NCBI GenBank assembly: GCA_010093705.1
Contig: MU006090.1
Span: 1,825,817-1,889,816 of the forward strand
DNA from: Patellaria atrata CBS 101060
Lineage: Eukaryota > Ascomycota > Dothideomycetes > Patellariales > Patellariaceae
Direction of reading: 5' to 3'
DNA length: 64,000 nt
The notes under the pieces are model-generated. The model searched no databases. It was given only the letters and a program-made list of their open reading frames with translations, and was not told where the DNA came from. Positions 12,275 through 23,763 of this stretch are shown piece by piece; position 1 is the first letter of the stretch; the number at the start of each line of letters is the position of its first letter. The position numbers and the translations under genes were made by a program.

Positions 12275-13388
12275 TCATACATCTTCCGCCGAATTTGTTA
12301 AAGAAAGATATGCTGTCCAGGCAATACCGACTGTTGATACAAAAGGCTTGAAAACAGAAATTAGCGATTCGCCAACGGATGCTTTATTAATTCACTTACA
12401 ATCTGGAATTGAAGCGGCAAAATCCTGAAGTTGATCATCTGTACCAACGGCCAGACCATATAGTTGGCCTTCAGGGCGGGAATGTAGACATCCTGAAATT
12501 TCCGTGTTACTGCCCGCTTTCCTCCACCTTCCGCAACGGTCATGAACGTGAAAAACCACGCAAGACCTGCAAATGATCAGCGAGAAACAATATTGAGCTA
12601 TAGAGAGATCTCATACCGATGGGAGCATATATGAACTGATCGCACGCAACCCTCTTCATTGCAGCTATGGTTCCTGCGGTCTTCGTGAGGGGAAAAGCGC
12701 GCGATAGAAATCCGTACCACTTAAATTGGATGGGCGTCATTATAAAACCAAACCCCATGAAGCGGATTAACCGCTCAAAGTCGAAAGGTGGAGGCAAAAG
12801 AGGGGAATCCGGAATGATTTCTCCAGCAGGCCATGATTTCTTCTTGTCCAGCTCGTGAATTTCTATGGCAATAAAGTCATCTTTCTGAACACCACCAGGC
12901 TTCCTGACGGCTCGCTGCCGAATTGAAGTCAAACTTTGTGCCACAGTGTCTGCGATTCCACCAAGAACCTAATAGGTGTGTATTAGCATACATCTAGTTA
13001 TTTCGGATAGTCATCGAAGGATTTTGACAGGATACGTACGGCGTTTGTGATCATAGTCGTGAGAACTACAAGGGTCGATTAGCACGGTCCTTCCGCTTGA
13101 TGTGACCAAGTTAAAGAGAAAGCATACGAGGTCTTCTAGCATAGTAGGTGTTAAACCTCCGAACGAGGATAGACACGACCATAATTTGTATTAGGAATAA
13201 AGTAGCATGCAGTAGAGGCTGGTAGGTTGATATATGTCAGCGGAATCCTCCAGGTGACGTCCCCAAGACGAGGTAGATGGTAGAAGAATCCGGGGATAGA
13301 GTTATCGACTCACAATTTTGCCGTAGATATATCTTCTGTTGAATGCCCTTAGGAGGCGACGGCGTTGACTTTCGAGTTCATCAAGCAT
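12275..13388 (-). CDS. Mpv17/PMP22-family membrane protein
   Basis: Integral membrane protein of the Mpv17/PMP22/Sym1 family, found in mitochondrial inner or peroxisomal membranes. Six exons (13388-13314, 13218-13128, 13065-13040, 12968-12617, 12566-12400, 12346-12275) give 260 residues. The family blocks run in order: YYARRPLLTTMITNAVLGGIAD, RFMGFGFIMTPIQFKWYG, KRVACDQFIYAPIGLAWFF, VYIPALKANYMVWPLVQ, NFRILPLQFQ and the closing IAWTAYLSLTNS. Exon 3 is only 26 nt. Exon 2 adds a hydrophobic segment before the family core, so this protein carries an extra N-terminal membrane stretch compared with Sym1. Splice sites were chosen because they restore the conserved blocks in one frame. Which organelle it serves is not decided by the sequence. 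Confidence 0.9.
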
Positions 13389-13867
13389 GATGGGATGTGT
13401 CACTTCGTAAAAGGCGTTGTGGCCAAGCCCGTTCCGTCACTATTTCGCAAACGGGTTGATGCTCAAAACACGACACGAGTAAGGGTAAAATTTATATACA
13501 AAGTCGATCGCAGCTTTTGATAATACTAAAAGATGGCGAAAGTAAAGGGAAGGAGAGTAATCTCAGTAATATGTTGGTTTAGTGGAGACTTCCTGTCATG
13601 GAGGGTGATGAAGGGTTCTGCTGAAAAACGATTATAAGGCGGAGGCGCTTGATCTCCGCATTTACTGGATCATTGATTTACCTTACCTATGGTGCCGCTT
13701 GCCGCAACGCCCATCCCTGGAGTAGAGTGCGCTTCGGTTCCCGTCATATTGCAGGTTTTAAAACGTACAGTACAAGGTAAGATGTTGTTCCGTTCTATGG
13801 AAAGATCTCAACCGAAGTCACGTCTCACATTGCTTGGAACCATAAATATTCATTAATCGTCTCATTA
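13389..13867. other. intergenic, promoter of Mpv17-like gene
   Basis: About 0.48 kb between the start of the Mpv17-type gene and the stop of TRS65, same strand. No further feature is recognised. Confidence 0.4.
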
Positions 13868-15817
13868 TCAGCTAGAATCTTTGTCCGATTCTAAGTTAAT
13901 ACTACCGGGTGCATTTTCTCTCCAATGTGCAACGATATCAGGTAAGTCGTAAATGTGTGCGACTTCCTGGGATACTATGTCGACTAATCTCAGAGCCTCT
14001 ACGCGGAGAAGGCCGGTCATAAGCGGAAGAAATTCGATTTCTGCAGTTTGACAACCCCCCGGATCTAAAGGTCTATCATCGAAAGTTAACTCAGTGCCAG
14101 ATTTATTCTAGATTGCTGAAGACTTACCCTATAACAGCGTTCATAGTAAGCGGGAGCAACTCACTGGCTTCGCTTGACAGACCGTCAGATCCCATAGAAT
14201 AACTTTGACCATCTACTTCGACAAAGCCTTCCCCTCTAAGGCTAAGGCGTCTCCTCCGCATCGGTATCACAACGATACTGAAATTCTGCACCCTTTGAGA
14301 TCGGTTTAATACTAATATTCTCCAGTGGAAAGGTTCCGGTAGGTAAACAACCTCTGGACCAGAGACAGTAACCATGAGATCTATATCGGACCCGCTCCCT
14401 ACTTCTTTCGTAATAATCCGGTCATTCGGAGCTGGAAGTGCATCCGGGTTTGTGACTTTAGCAGTGGGATGAGGTACTTCTGTTCGTGATCTATTCAACC
14501 CATCAGGCATATTCTTCAGTCTAAGTCCTGCTCGTAAATCAATAGGCGCTCGCCATTTTATTTTAATATCAGGACGGCATGTCAAGGCTAAAAATGCTGT
14601 GGCATCAACAGTGACATCCAAAAACTGCGTTATCGAGTAACCGTTGGGTGGTTCTTCCGCTTCATTTGGAGATATATTGTATAAAAAGGTGACCTGATCC
14701 TGCGGTCTACAGTTTAGGGGCAGCTGTAATCCAGTAGTGGGCGAGCAAAGAGTAATCTGCCCGTTCGGAATGCTAACTTGAACATCTTGGATGGTGACAT
14801 CACACCCTGCGAATGGGGTAATCTCCAGATCTAGAGAAGCAAAAATTTGAGATTCATGTAGTGACGAAGCCGCCTTTGAGTATCGTAATCTCCAGATGAT
14901 TAAGGGGCTTGTCCGGTATATTTTTCTGTGTCCAGTTTTGATCGGGCGCATAAATTCTTGCGGCAAATGGCCACCGAGGGATCCTGTCCTGGTAATGGAA
15001 GATGAGAGGTGGGAGTCTACATCTTCGAGCCCTGGGTCATCCACAAGTGATCCTAAAAGGTTGCTTGCGAGTGGTACAAAACTTGGGAGATACTCATCAT
15101 CAAGGATTTCCTGTTTGATTTGCTGTGGCGCTTTGAGACTTGCGGATACGGAAAAGTACACACATGGTTTCACAAGTTGTGTCCTCGGACGGCCTGCATG
15201 CCATAAGTACTTCTTTCCCTCTATATTAAAATAAGCAAGACTCACTTATAAGGACATCTACTCTCCAAAAGACGTAGATGAATTGTTCGTCCTCCGAGGA
15301 TCCACTTGATGGTTCACCTTGGACTACAATGAATGGCTCATTCTCGTCCTTGATAATTTGGGAATGCAACTGCTCTTTCGAAGCCGTCACAGGTGGTTGC
15401 TGAGAATCTTTGGGATCCTGCTGAGGTGAAGGGGGTGTACCGATAACGTAGGTCTCGAGAGTTATTGATAGTCGCGACAGATATGACTTAAATTGATTCT
15501 CCTCTGCATAGGGCGCTTTTAAGACGGCATAGACAGGGACAATCTCATCTACATCCTGGGAATGAGTAAGATGTTGGCTCATATATGTGAATAGGATGAA
15601 AGAGCTTTTACGTACCGAAAAATAGAATCTGACGCTGTTCAAGGGATGGTAGTATGGAAGAATTAGAATCCTGTGATGACTCTTCAAACCTCTCAAGCGC
15701 TGAAGTCACGTCAAATGATGTGTCGAAAGGTACTAGAGCTTCTAAAATCGCATTCTCTGTGAATTCCAGACTGCCTCTTGAAGTACCCTCTGTTGCTACA
15801 TTTGTTGGAGAAGCCAT
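13868..15817 (-). CDS. trs65: TRAPP II complex subunit TRS65
   Basis: Fungal-specific subunit of the TRAPP II tethering complex, a Rab GEF at the late Golgi. Four exons (15817-15616, 15548-15246, 15220-14128, 14072-13868) give 600 residues. The body is rich in beta-strand-like, hydrophobic-alternating sequence as expected for the Ig-like Trs65 domains. Blocks such as PFHWRILVLNRS and VVIPMRRRRL precede the C-terminal region with GPLDPGGCQTAEIEFLPL and VEALRLVD, which emerges only after splicing intron 3. Intron 2 is only 25 nt (15245-15221) and should be checked; its removal keeps the frame and turns VDVLI into KGKKYLWHAG. The ATG at 15817 was preferred to an upstream GTG. It is head-to-head with PRP40, 426 bp apart. 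Confidence 0.85.
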
Positions 15818-16243
15818 AATGCAAATTGAAGGTTTACTTGCTACCACCAGTACAGTATGATAAAGTAGGTAATAAGTAAAGCATATCCAAACCTAAACTA
15901 AGGTAAGCTGATTGTGGAGCACTTGTTAACTCGTGATATACAGTAGTATTCTAAAATGAAAGTTGGGAGAGCAGTAATGCACGCGTTATGACTCCTTGGC
16001 GCGGCTCTCAGGCAATTTTATGCCAAGCCGACGCGCAGAAGAGGGCAGATCTCCGGCCTTCAACCTTCGACTTTACAAATTATAACTCTGTACTTAGCAT
16101 CCAACCTCAATTGTAAACACGTCGTGATATCAAGACCTTTGCTAAGCTCTCTTGTCTAAATAATCTTTCGTCATTACGCCTCTTCTTTCTGCGGGAACTT
16201 AACTATCGACCTTCTTTGCTAACCCGTTATCTCAATCTTAAGA
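15818..16243. promoter_or_regulatory. bidirectional promoter TRS65/PRP40
   Basis: 426 bp lie between the two divergent start codons and must hold both promoters and leaders. No clear TATA box is seen on either side, as is common for housekeeping genes. Confidence 0.5.
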
Positions 16244-18650
16244 ATGAACGGCGCGCCCGCAGCGCCAGGGCTCTGGCAAGAAGCTCGTCATAGCGATGGT
16301 CGAACCTATTATTATAATACACAGACCAAGGTAACGCAATGGACCAAGCCAGAGGTTCTTATGACCCCACTTGAGGTAGGTCTCCTTATTCCATTCCACA
16401 ATTGCAATGCTAACTAAGACAGCGGGCCCTCGCTAATCAGCCATGGAAAGAGTATACTGCGGAAGGGGGTAAAAAGTACTGGTACAATACAGAAACTAAG
16501 AAAAGCTCCTGGGAGATGCCAGAAGTGTACAAACAGGCACTTGCCCATCAACCGCCTCCTTCACTTCCCCCAACTCCGTAAGTACCACCATGAATATTCG
16601 AAAGAATCAACTGACACACCACAAGAGCCCAGACCTTCGTCGCTGGTGCGCCCTCAAACTTTTCCCAGTCCTATACCCACCGCGACCGTGACGATTATAA
16701 TAATGGTGACCATCCTCGTGTTGACCGGCCTCAAGGTTACGCTCCAGCTTTTGTATCGCAAGCAGAACCTGAGTACTCGTCAGCAGAGGATGCAGAAGCT
16801 GCTTTTTTTAAGTTACTAAAGCGTGTTGGTGTACAACCAGATTGGACATGGGAGGACACAGTTAAAGCAACTATTAAGGATCCCCAATACCGTGCGATAA
16901 AGGATCCAAAAGATCGTAAGATTGCATTTGGTAAATATATCGTAGAGGTAAAATCTCAAGAAAGGGACAAGGAAAAAGAGAGGCTTGCTAAACTCCAAGC
17001 TGATTTCACGTCCATGCTGAGAAGCCATCCAGAAATTAAGTATTACACGCGGTGGAAGACAGCACGCCCAATGATCGAAGGGGAGACTGTTTTTAGAGCA
17101 GCCAAGGAGGAAGAAGAGAAAAAGAGGCTCTTCTACGAATACATTGGTGAGTTGAGAAAAGCTCATCTCGACCAGGAAGCTGCCACTCGTAGACAGGCCA
17201 TGGATGAACTTATGGAGATTCTCGGAGCTCTCGACTTAGAGCCATACACACGGTGGGCAGAGGCACAGGGCATTCTAAGCTCAAATGAGCGCTTCACAGG
17301 TGATGAAAAATTCAAATCTCTCCAGAAGTCAGATATTTTGAAAGCTTTTGAGAATCACAACAGATCTTTGGAACGTTCTTGGAACGATGCGAAACAGAAG
17401 AAGAAATTGGGCAAGGCTCGTCGTGAAAGGCAGGCCCGGGATCAATTTCGTAGTCTTCTAGCCGACCTAAGAACAGCAGGTAGACTAAAGGCTGGATCCA
17501 GATGGATGAATATCCGCCCGTTGATTGAAAATGATACTCGATACACCGCGGCCTTGAACCAGAGTGGATCCTCCCCAATGGATATGTTCTGGGATGTGGT
17601 GGAAGAGGAGGAGAGGGTCCTCCGAGGAAAGCGAAGCGAAGTATTGGATGTTTTGGAGGTGAGTCCCTTGATACATATCCTTAGTCAACTATAGTCTAAC
17701 CAATCTAGGATATTCGATATGAGATTACACCGAAGACAACTCTCGAAGATTTCGTGTCCATTATGCAGACTGATCGACGTACAGCTAATTTTGACCCCGA
17801 CTCGCTCACCTTAATTTTCGAACGCCTTCGTGAAAAGGTATTACGTCGTTCCGAGGAAGATAAGCACCATGCCGAGCGGCACCAACGTCGAGCAATAGAT
17901 GCTCTAAGATCTAAGATCAAGCATTTGGAACCCCCCGTTGCGTTGGGAGACACATGGGAACAGGTACGTTCTCGCATTGAAAAATTGGAGGAATATCGTA
18001 CTCTTGACTCGGACGAGCTCCGCCGCTCCGCTTTCGAAAAGGTGATGCGCCGCCTCAAGGAGAAAGATGAGGAAGACAAAGACCGCAGCAGACGTGATCA
18101 TCGTGACAGGGATCGTGAGCGCGACCGTGACTATCGAAACGGCCATGCAACCCCCAGACGCCGTCGCACCCGGACTCCCGAAGCAGACCCATACGAAGCA
18201 GACAGGCGCAAAGCACAGGCAGATCGCGAGCAACAATATCGCAGGGGCGGCGTCCGCGGCCTCTCACCGCCCAAGCGCGACAGTTATGACAGGTATGACA
18301 GGGGCTCCAGCAGACAGGTCAGTCAAAGCCACTATGACCGCGAACGTAGGGAACGCGAAGCAGAGCGGGAACGATCCTACATCAGCCGCGCGGATCCCCG
18401 CGACAAGGCCAGCGAGCTGGACTACGGCGATAGTAGGCCTGGCAGCACGAGACGCCGCCGCGACAGCGAGGGTGACAGCCCCGACAGCAGAAGAGACACC
18501 AAGAGGACCCGCAGAGAACGTCTCTCGCGCGAACGTACTGTTTCCCCCGGGAAACAGCGATCCAAGACCCCGCCTGCTCAACCTGCTCCCCCTGCCGAGG
18601 ATCCAGCGGTGCGCTCTGGAAGCGAGGAGGGCGAGATCGAGGAGGATTAG
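16244..18650 (+). CDS. prp40: U1 snRNP-associated splicing factor PRP40
   Basis: Pre-mRNA splicing factor that bridges the 5' splice site bound by U1 and the branch-point proteins. Four exons (16244-16375, 16423-16577, 16626-17658, 17709-18650) give 753 residues. Two WW domains come first: LWQEARHSDGRTYYYN...TQW (residues about 10-37) and PWKEYTAEGGKKYWYN...SSW (about 51-78). A short Pro-rich linker follows, then a series of FF domains from about residue 148 (for example FFKLLKRVGVQPDWTWEDT). The C-terminal 180 residues are an RD/RS/RE-rich tail ending in EEGEIEED. This tail is longer and more charged than in yeast Prp40 and resembles the metazoan PRPF40 tail. Exon 1 ends cleanly between the WW domains. 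Confidence 0.95.
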
Positions 18651-19364
18651 ACGGGCTTTTCGATTCCTTCGCTTCTTCCAGGGGTTGGAGGTTTCGGGTC
18701 TTATCGCGACCCTAACTGGCGAAGATGGTACGTTTCTTAAAGGCGAGAATATGCATACTAATCTCCATTTTCATGCGGCTTCATCGGTTCATCACATAAA
18801 CATCGGAGGAAGCTCATCAGGGATCTCGGTACGTTGCACAACCTCACACTTTCAGTTTCCTGTTTTCCTTCAAAAGTCATTTCTGCACATACAAGTAGAA
18901 GCACCCGTGAGACTAGCTTTTTTTTTTTCATTTTCTAGTATTGTTGAGATCGAGCCCTTCTAGATGGGGTTAAGGATTCCCGTCTGTAAAATAGCATCAT
19001 AGCCCAAAATCGAGCACTTTCCCTCTGCTCGCAAACGTACACGTGATATGGAGGGAAAGAGTGTCCTACCGTAACTCTAGAGTCATCTATACTTTTGACC
19101 ACCGCACAGGGGGACGCCGATCACCTAGCTTGACCCGTACAGTCCACTACTTAGAAAGAAGCCGGACGTGACAGGAGGTAGATCGTGCGTCGCAGTGATA
19201 TGTCATCCTCGTCGTCATCTTCGTTATCGCCGCATTCCTCGTCATAAATGCCGCTCGAACTCCGCCTGATGCCCTTTTTTCCGCCCAAAGATGCACCTAT
19301 AACGCCTTTACCTGATGATACATGCTCGAAATGGGGGTGGGGAGACTCCTTTGGGACGCCCCTT
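18651..19364. other. convergent 3' region PRP40/RLI1
   Basis: About 0.7 kb between two stop codons facing each other. No open frame with family features is present. A T-rich run near 18919 may belong to 3'-end formation. Confidence 0.4.
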
Positions 19365-21564
19365 TCAAGATTCGTCTTCCAGGAAGAACTGTTTGAGTCG
19401 TTAGCTTCGGTCCCGATTTCTTCATGATTATATTGAGTAAGTGGAGAAGACTTACGTAGTTCCCTGACATCTTCTGTTCCTGGTCCATCTGCGAATTGTG
19501 CTTGTTAATGCGGGGCCTGTAGGAATTGGGATCACGACGGAAAGTGACATCAAGGTTCTTCAAGAACTTGTTGCAGCCAGTTAACAAGCTCTCGGGGGTA
19601 TTTGCGCGAGATTTCACGGCCGGTTGACCGTCGAAGACGATGACGCGATCAGCGAGGTAGGTGGCCATGATGAAATCGTGCTCGACGATGAAGGCAGTAC
19701 GTTTGGTATGCATGATCCACCGTTTAATGACACGGGCGGCGATGATACGCTGTTCCGAATCAAGGTACGCGCTTGGTTCATCGATGAGATAGATATCCGC
19801 TGGGATACCGAGAGCTAGGACGATAGCCACACGTTGCAACTCACCACCAGAAAGGTTCTGTATCTCTTGGTCGATGAAGTCGTCGAGCTTGAGCGGCTTA
19901 TAAACATCGGTCTGAAACTGGGGCGACAAGAACGCTGCCTTAATCTTCTTGAAGAACAGTTGACGCACTGTCCCTTGGAACTTAGGCGTGATCTTCTGCG
20001 GCTTCATACTGATGCTCAAAGAGGGAATTCGTGTAGTTCCATCAGGCTTCTCAGCACCAGCTAGCAAGCGACAGAATGTTGTCTTTCCTGTACCGTTCTC
20101 TCCCATCATGACGATTATCTCGGAATTGGTGAATTGGCCAGCTTCCACTAACAAGTGGAAATCGCCGAGGGTCTTCTCCATTTTCGGGTAATTGTAACCG
20201 CGAGACCTGTCTACCATGAAATCGTCACCTGCTTCTCCTATACGGAACTGGAGAGACTCCTCTCGGAACCGGAGGTTCTCAGTGGGAATATTTCCGTCTA
20301 GGAAGATATTGATACCTTCACGCACGGAAGCTGGGAGTGTAACGACACCGTACACGGCAGGCTTTCCGTATAATACGCAAATGAAGTCGGACAAGTAATC
20401 AAGAATAGAAAGATCGTGCTCCACGACGATCACATAGTCATCCGGACGGAGCAACGATCGGATCATTCGACCAGCGCTCAGACGTTGCTTGACATCTAAG
20501 AACGACGACGGTTCATCAAACATGTAGCTAGGTACGTATCAGCAACAATATAATAACCATTAGTCGCACGGATCGGCCATACACATCAGCTTTTTGGACA
20601 CAAACGATCCCAATGGCGAAGCGCTGCAGTTCTCCACCTGACAGGTGATTCACATCTCGATCCATTATATGCTTTAATTCCAGGACATCAATGATTGCTT
20701 CAAGATTGTCCATCTGAGCCCTTTGCTTGAGAAGGAAGCCCACAGATTTATCTGGGCCTTTAATGGCCTTGGGTATCTGGTCAACATACTGCGGCTTAGT
20801 AATGGCTTTCAAATCATCCTCAAGAATTTTGGTAAAGTAGTCTATATATGTCAGTCCTAATCATCCATTCGAACTTTTGCGGATACCCACTTTGCAATTC
20901 AGAGCCACGGAAATACTTCAAAATCTCCTCCCAGTCAGGAGGATTGTCATATCTGCCCAAATTTGGTTTCAACTTTCCACTCAGGATTTTAAGAGCTGTA
21001 CTCTTCCCAATACCGTTCGTTCCCACCAGCCCAAGGACTTGTCCCGGCCGCGGTGTAGGAAGTCGATGTAGCTTGAAACTGTTGGCGGAGTAACGATGTG
21101 TGACTTGCGTCTCGAGGTTGGTGGGCAAGTTGATGATGTTGATCGCATCGAAAGGGCACTTCTTAGGGCAGATACCGCATCCGATACATAGTCGCTCGGA
21201 GATGAAGGCGATTTTGGACTCTGGGGTGACCTCTATACAAAGTTTGCCTGTCCGGACAACAGGACACGATTTCTTGCATTCTTGTCTGCATTTCTGTGCT
21301 CAAGTCAGGTTCGATCTTATCTTTCAGAACGGAGGACTAGAGCTGACCTTGGGCTTGCACTACACTCAGGAAACATCGTCAGTCAATTTCGTCCTCAACC
21401 TTCCCACAAAACATATTTTGTATCTATGTGCGCGGGGTAGTGGGGCAATAAGAATGCGCACCTTATCGCTATTTACAATAGCTATACTAATTGAGGAGTC
21501 GTATCAGTAAGATGCCAAAGAATATTCATGCTTGATATCCCTACCGTGTGAGTTTGTCCGCCAT
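19365..21564 (-). CDS. rli1: ribosome recycling ABC protein RLI1/ABCE1
   Basis: Essential Fe-S ABC ATPase that splits ribosomes after termination and acts in initiation and ribosome export. Seven exons (21564-21545, 21486-21462, 21359-21348, 21293-20891, 20841-20583, 20527-19456, 19388-19365) give 604 residues, the normal fungal length. The N-terminal two [4Fe-4S] clusters are intact: [15 protein letters not shown] and [16 protein letters not shown]. Two ABC cassettes follow with Walker A GTNGIGKS and GENGTGKT, signatures [11 protein letters not shown] and [11 protein letters not shown], and Walker B ending in FDEPSS and IDEPSA. Exon 3 is a 12-nt micro-exon coding CKPK of the first cluster, and the last exon is 24 nt (FFLEDES). 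Both are needed for the conserved sequence. Fe-S loading depends on the CIA pathway that includes NAR1, also in this window. Confidence 0.97.
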
Positions 21565-22156
21565 CGTTGTGGTAACTTGTTGTATGTTGTGGTCAATCGG
21601 TCGAGTAGCCCTTTAAAAGTGTAGCCTATTTCTACGGTAGTGCTGGTCGGACTGGAAATCTCTTTCAACACCGCCAAGGGGTGGGGCGGCCAAAGCGAAA
21701 GAGGATAAAGCAGACCGAAAAGTCAGAGAATGGATAAATGCAGATCTTTAGGAACGAACATGTGTAGATGTAAGAGTTAGGGTTCGCATTTCTATCAATT
21801 GTAATTCAGAATCATCGACATCCTCATTGGGTATACAGGCGAAGGAATTATTCCGCCCCCTGAACCCATCTCTTTAACATAGAGTTTACTTCAACGGAAA
21901 GGTGAGAAATTCATACTGTTGTATCTACGAGGTAAGATGTACCCTTGAAACTTAATATTTTGCGCTTCCTTGTCATAATCAAATGCTGATTCTATGCACT
22001 CATACGAAACTGACGTGGCCCATCAAAACCCATCCGCAACAATATCAGACTACAACTCGTCTTCACAGAATGCCAGTTCCACAGCAGAATATATGAAACG
22101 ACTCATGAACGCAAAAATTGTCTTAAACTCCTGAGGATCGTGCTCAGGGAAAGTTT
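21565..22156. other. intergenic, RLI1 promoter side
   Basis: About 0.6 kb between the RLI1 start and the stop of the next minus-strand gene. Only unremarkable AT-rich DNA is seen. Confidence 0.4.
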
Positions 22157-22777
22157 TCAGCATACAGCGCACCAACCTTGTCCTAAGGTCATTACACCAC
22201 CTGCCGGAAAATTGTTGCCCATGTTCACCACGTCGAAACCGTTCAAAGGAACTTTTCCCTCATCGTATTCCGGCCACAAACCTGGTGCCTTTTGCTCAAT
22301 GAGCTCTTTGGAGAGGTCGGTACCCTGTAGACGTATCCTCAAATAATTCCTATCGTCGGAGAGGCGTATGTGTACACCTATACGTCCTGCACATATACGG
22401 TAGTCTTGGAACCTGCGATTGGATGGGAACAAGGTTGTCATGCCCCGGAGGAATCTGATACTCGGGCACCTGGGGAGCATAGCGGTATGAGCCGAGTGGA
22501 ACCTTTCTTCGTATTCGTGGAACTCGTTTTCGTAGTAGAATAGGTCCAGGCTCTCTATCCGAATTTGTCTGCAGACGAAGGCCAAGGCCGGCTGTACCAG
22601 CTTGCGTTCTGACTGTTTGGCCGCAGGACCGACTTTTGGGAGGTTTGCTAGGGTTAGTTGCCGATGCATATTGTCTTTGGGTTCGACAAGACTCAGTCGA
22701 AATATTGAGTTCCGAAGCTCAGCTGGAAGTCCAAGGAAGTCAAAGGATGACCTGTATGGACTAAGTTGACGGTTCAT
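22157..22777 (-). CDS. 2EXR-type fungal protein of unknown function
   Basis: Single-exon gene for about 206 residues. Near the start it carries FLGLPAELRNSIFR, the F-x-LP-x-ELR-x-x-I pattern of the fungal 2EXR (F-box-like) family, followed by VCRQIRIESLDLFYYENEF, the usual second block with a Cys-Arg-Gln-I-R core. Function in this large lineage-specific family is unknown. The frame is open 26 codons further upstream, giving a hydrophobic extension. I chose MNRQLS at 22777 because the domain begins soon after, but the longer start is possible. A decayed relative of the C-terminal part lies 1.2 kb to the right. Members of this family are often numerous and variable between fungi. Confidence 0.6.
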   Translation of the reverse strand: MNRQLSPYRSSFDFLGLPAELRNSIFRLSLVEPKDNMHRQLTLANLPKVGPAAKQSERKLVQPALAFVCRQIRIESLDLFYYENEFHEYEERFHSAHTAMLPRCPSIRFLRGMTTLFPSNRRFQDYRICAGRIGVHIRLSDDRNYLRIRLQGTDLSKELIEQKAPGLWPEYDEGKVPLNGFDVVNMGNNFPAGGVMTLGQGWCAVC

Positions 22778-23460
22778 TTGGTTATGAAATAGAAGAGAGC
22801 TTAAGCAGAAAATAATGTATATGAGAAAGGGCAGTTGTATGGTGCTGCGATTCAATGATAGGGGTAACCTGTCGATATGTGTGGATGAAGATGGATCCCT
22901 GGGGTGTTCGAAGAGTAGAACTCTTTATATAAAATTCTTGCGGTGTCCATACCATGGTTACGCTGATTCTGTTTTAAACTACGACTACTATTGTGCTAAT
23001 TGAGTTTTTGACTGGCGTTGCTATTGTTATACTCCACTAACTATTCAGCTAGCGTGCTACTGTCGCTCTCAAAAAGTGCTTCGAATGGACTGCCACCTTA
23101 TTTTTGGATGTGACTCGGATTCTTTCCCTATAGAAAAAGGAACCGTTGGTTTACTGTTATCTCAAACAGGATGATTATAGAGTTTGAAATAGAATCCTAA
23201 ACCTCTAAGAGACCGATCTGCACACACCACGGAATAGATGTCCCATATCCACAATCCAAACATCAATCACTTACTCGGGTATTTGCATGCACTCAAGCGA
23301 TATCCGACACATCCCGATCCGCGCTCACGAATTGAATCTCGCGGACACTGGTCTCCCACGCTTTCACGTCTCTAACCACGAACACCGTCTCCAGCTGCTT
23401 TCAAGTGCGTTAACAGTAGAGTACCGTCTCGCCGCCTTGTCGAGATACTAGCCATGCGCG

Positions 23461-23605
23461 ACTGCGCCGAAAGCATTGAAAAGAGCATTCCCCTCATTGT
23501 ACTCCGGTCAAAGATGCGATATACTACTTTTTTAGTACCACCTCGGAGACGTTGATACCCTCTAGACGTACTCCATATTTCTTCTATTTCAGATAGGTTT
23601 ATTTG
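23461..23605 (-). pseudogene. decayed partial copy of the 2EXR-type gene
   Basis: About 140 bp on the minus strand align with the C-terminal part of the intact gene at 22157-22777. The copy keeps the pattern RLEGINVSE for RLQGTDLSK and continues into DNA matching the segment that codes PEYDEGKVPLN in the intact gene, with interruptions. The upstream domain region was not found. This looks like a local duplicate that has been truncated and has drifted. It is based on eye alignment of the DNA, so the ends are approximate. Confidence 0.5.
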
Positions 23606-23763
23606 GATTTGAGCTTGAGTTTGGATTTCCGTTGGTGTACAAGTTTACCGTAAGGTCAAAGTCTTGGGATTCGGAAGCTGGTGTTTCAGGGAGGTCCCTT
23701 ATGGTGCCCTGTGGAGAATTTGAGCTTTCATCGGAACCTCAGCTGCCACGATAGGAAATAATG

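Noticed and set aside
15818-15847. Upstream extension of TRS65
   Set aside because: The frame only extends to a GTG; the ATG at 15817 is the first normal start.
16816-17166. Antisense open frame across PRP40 exon 3
   Set aside because: It is a shadow of the FF-domain coding strand with no features of its own.
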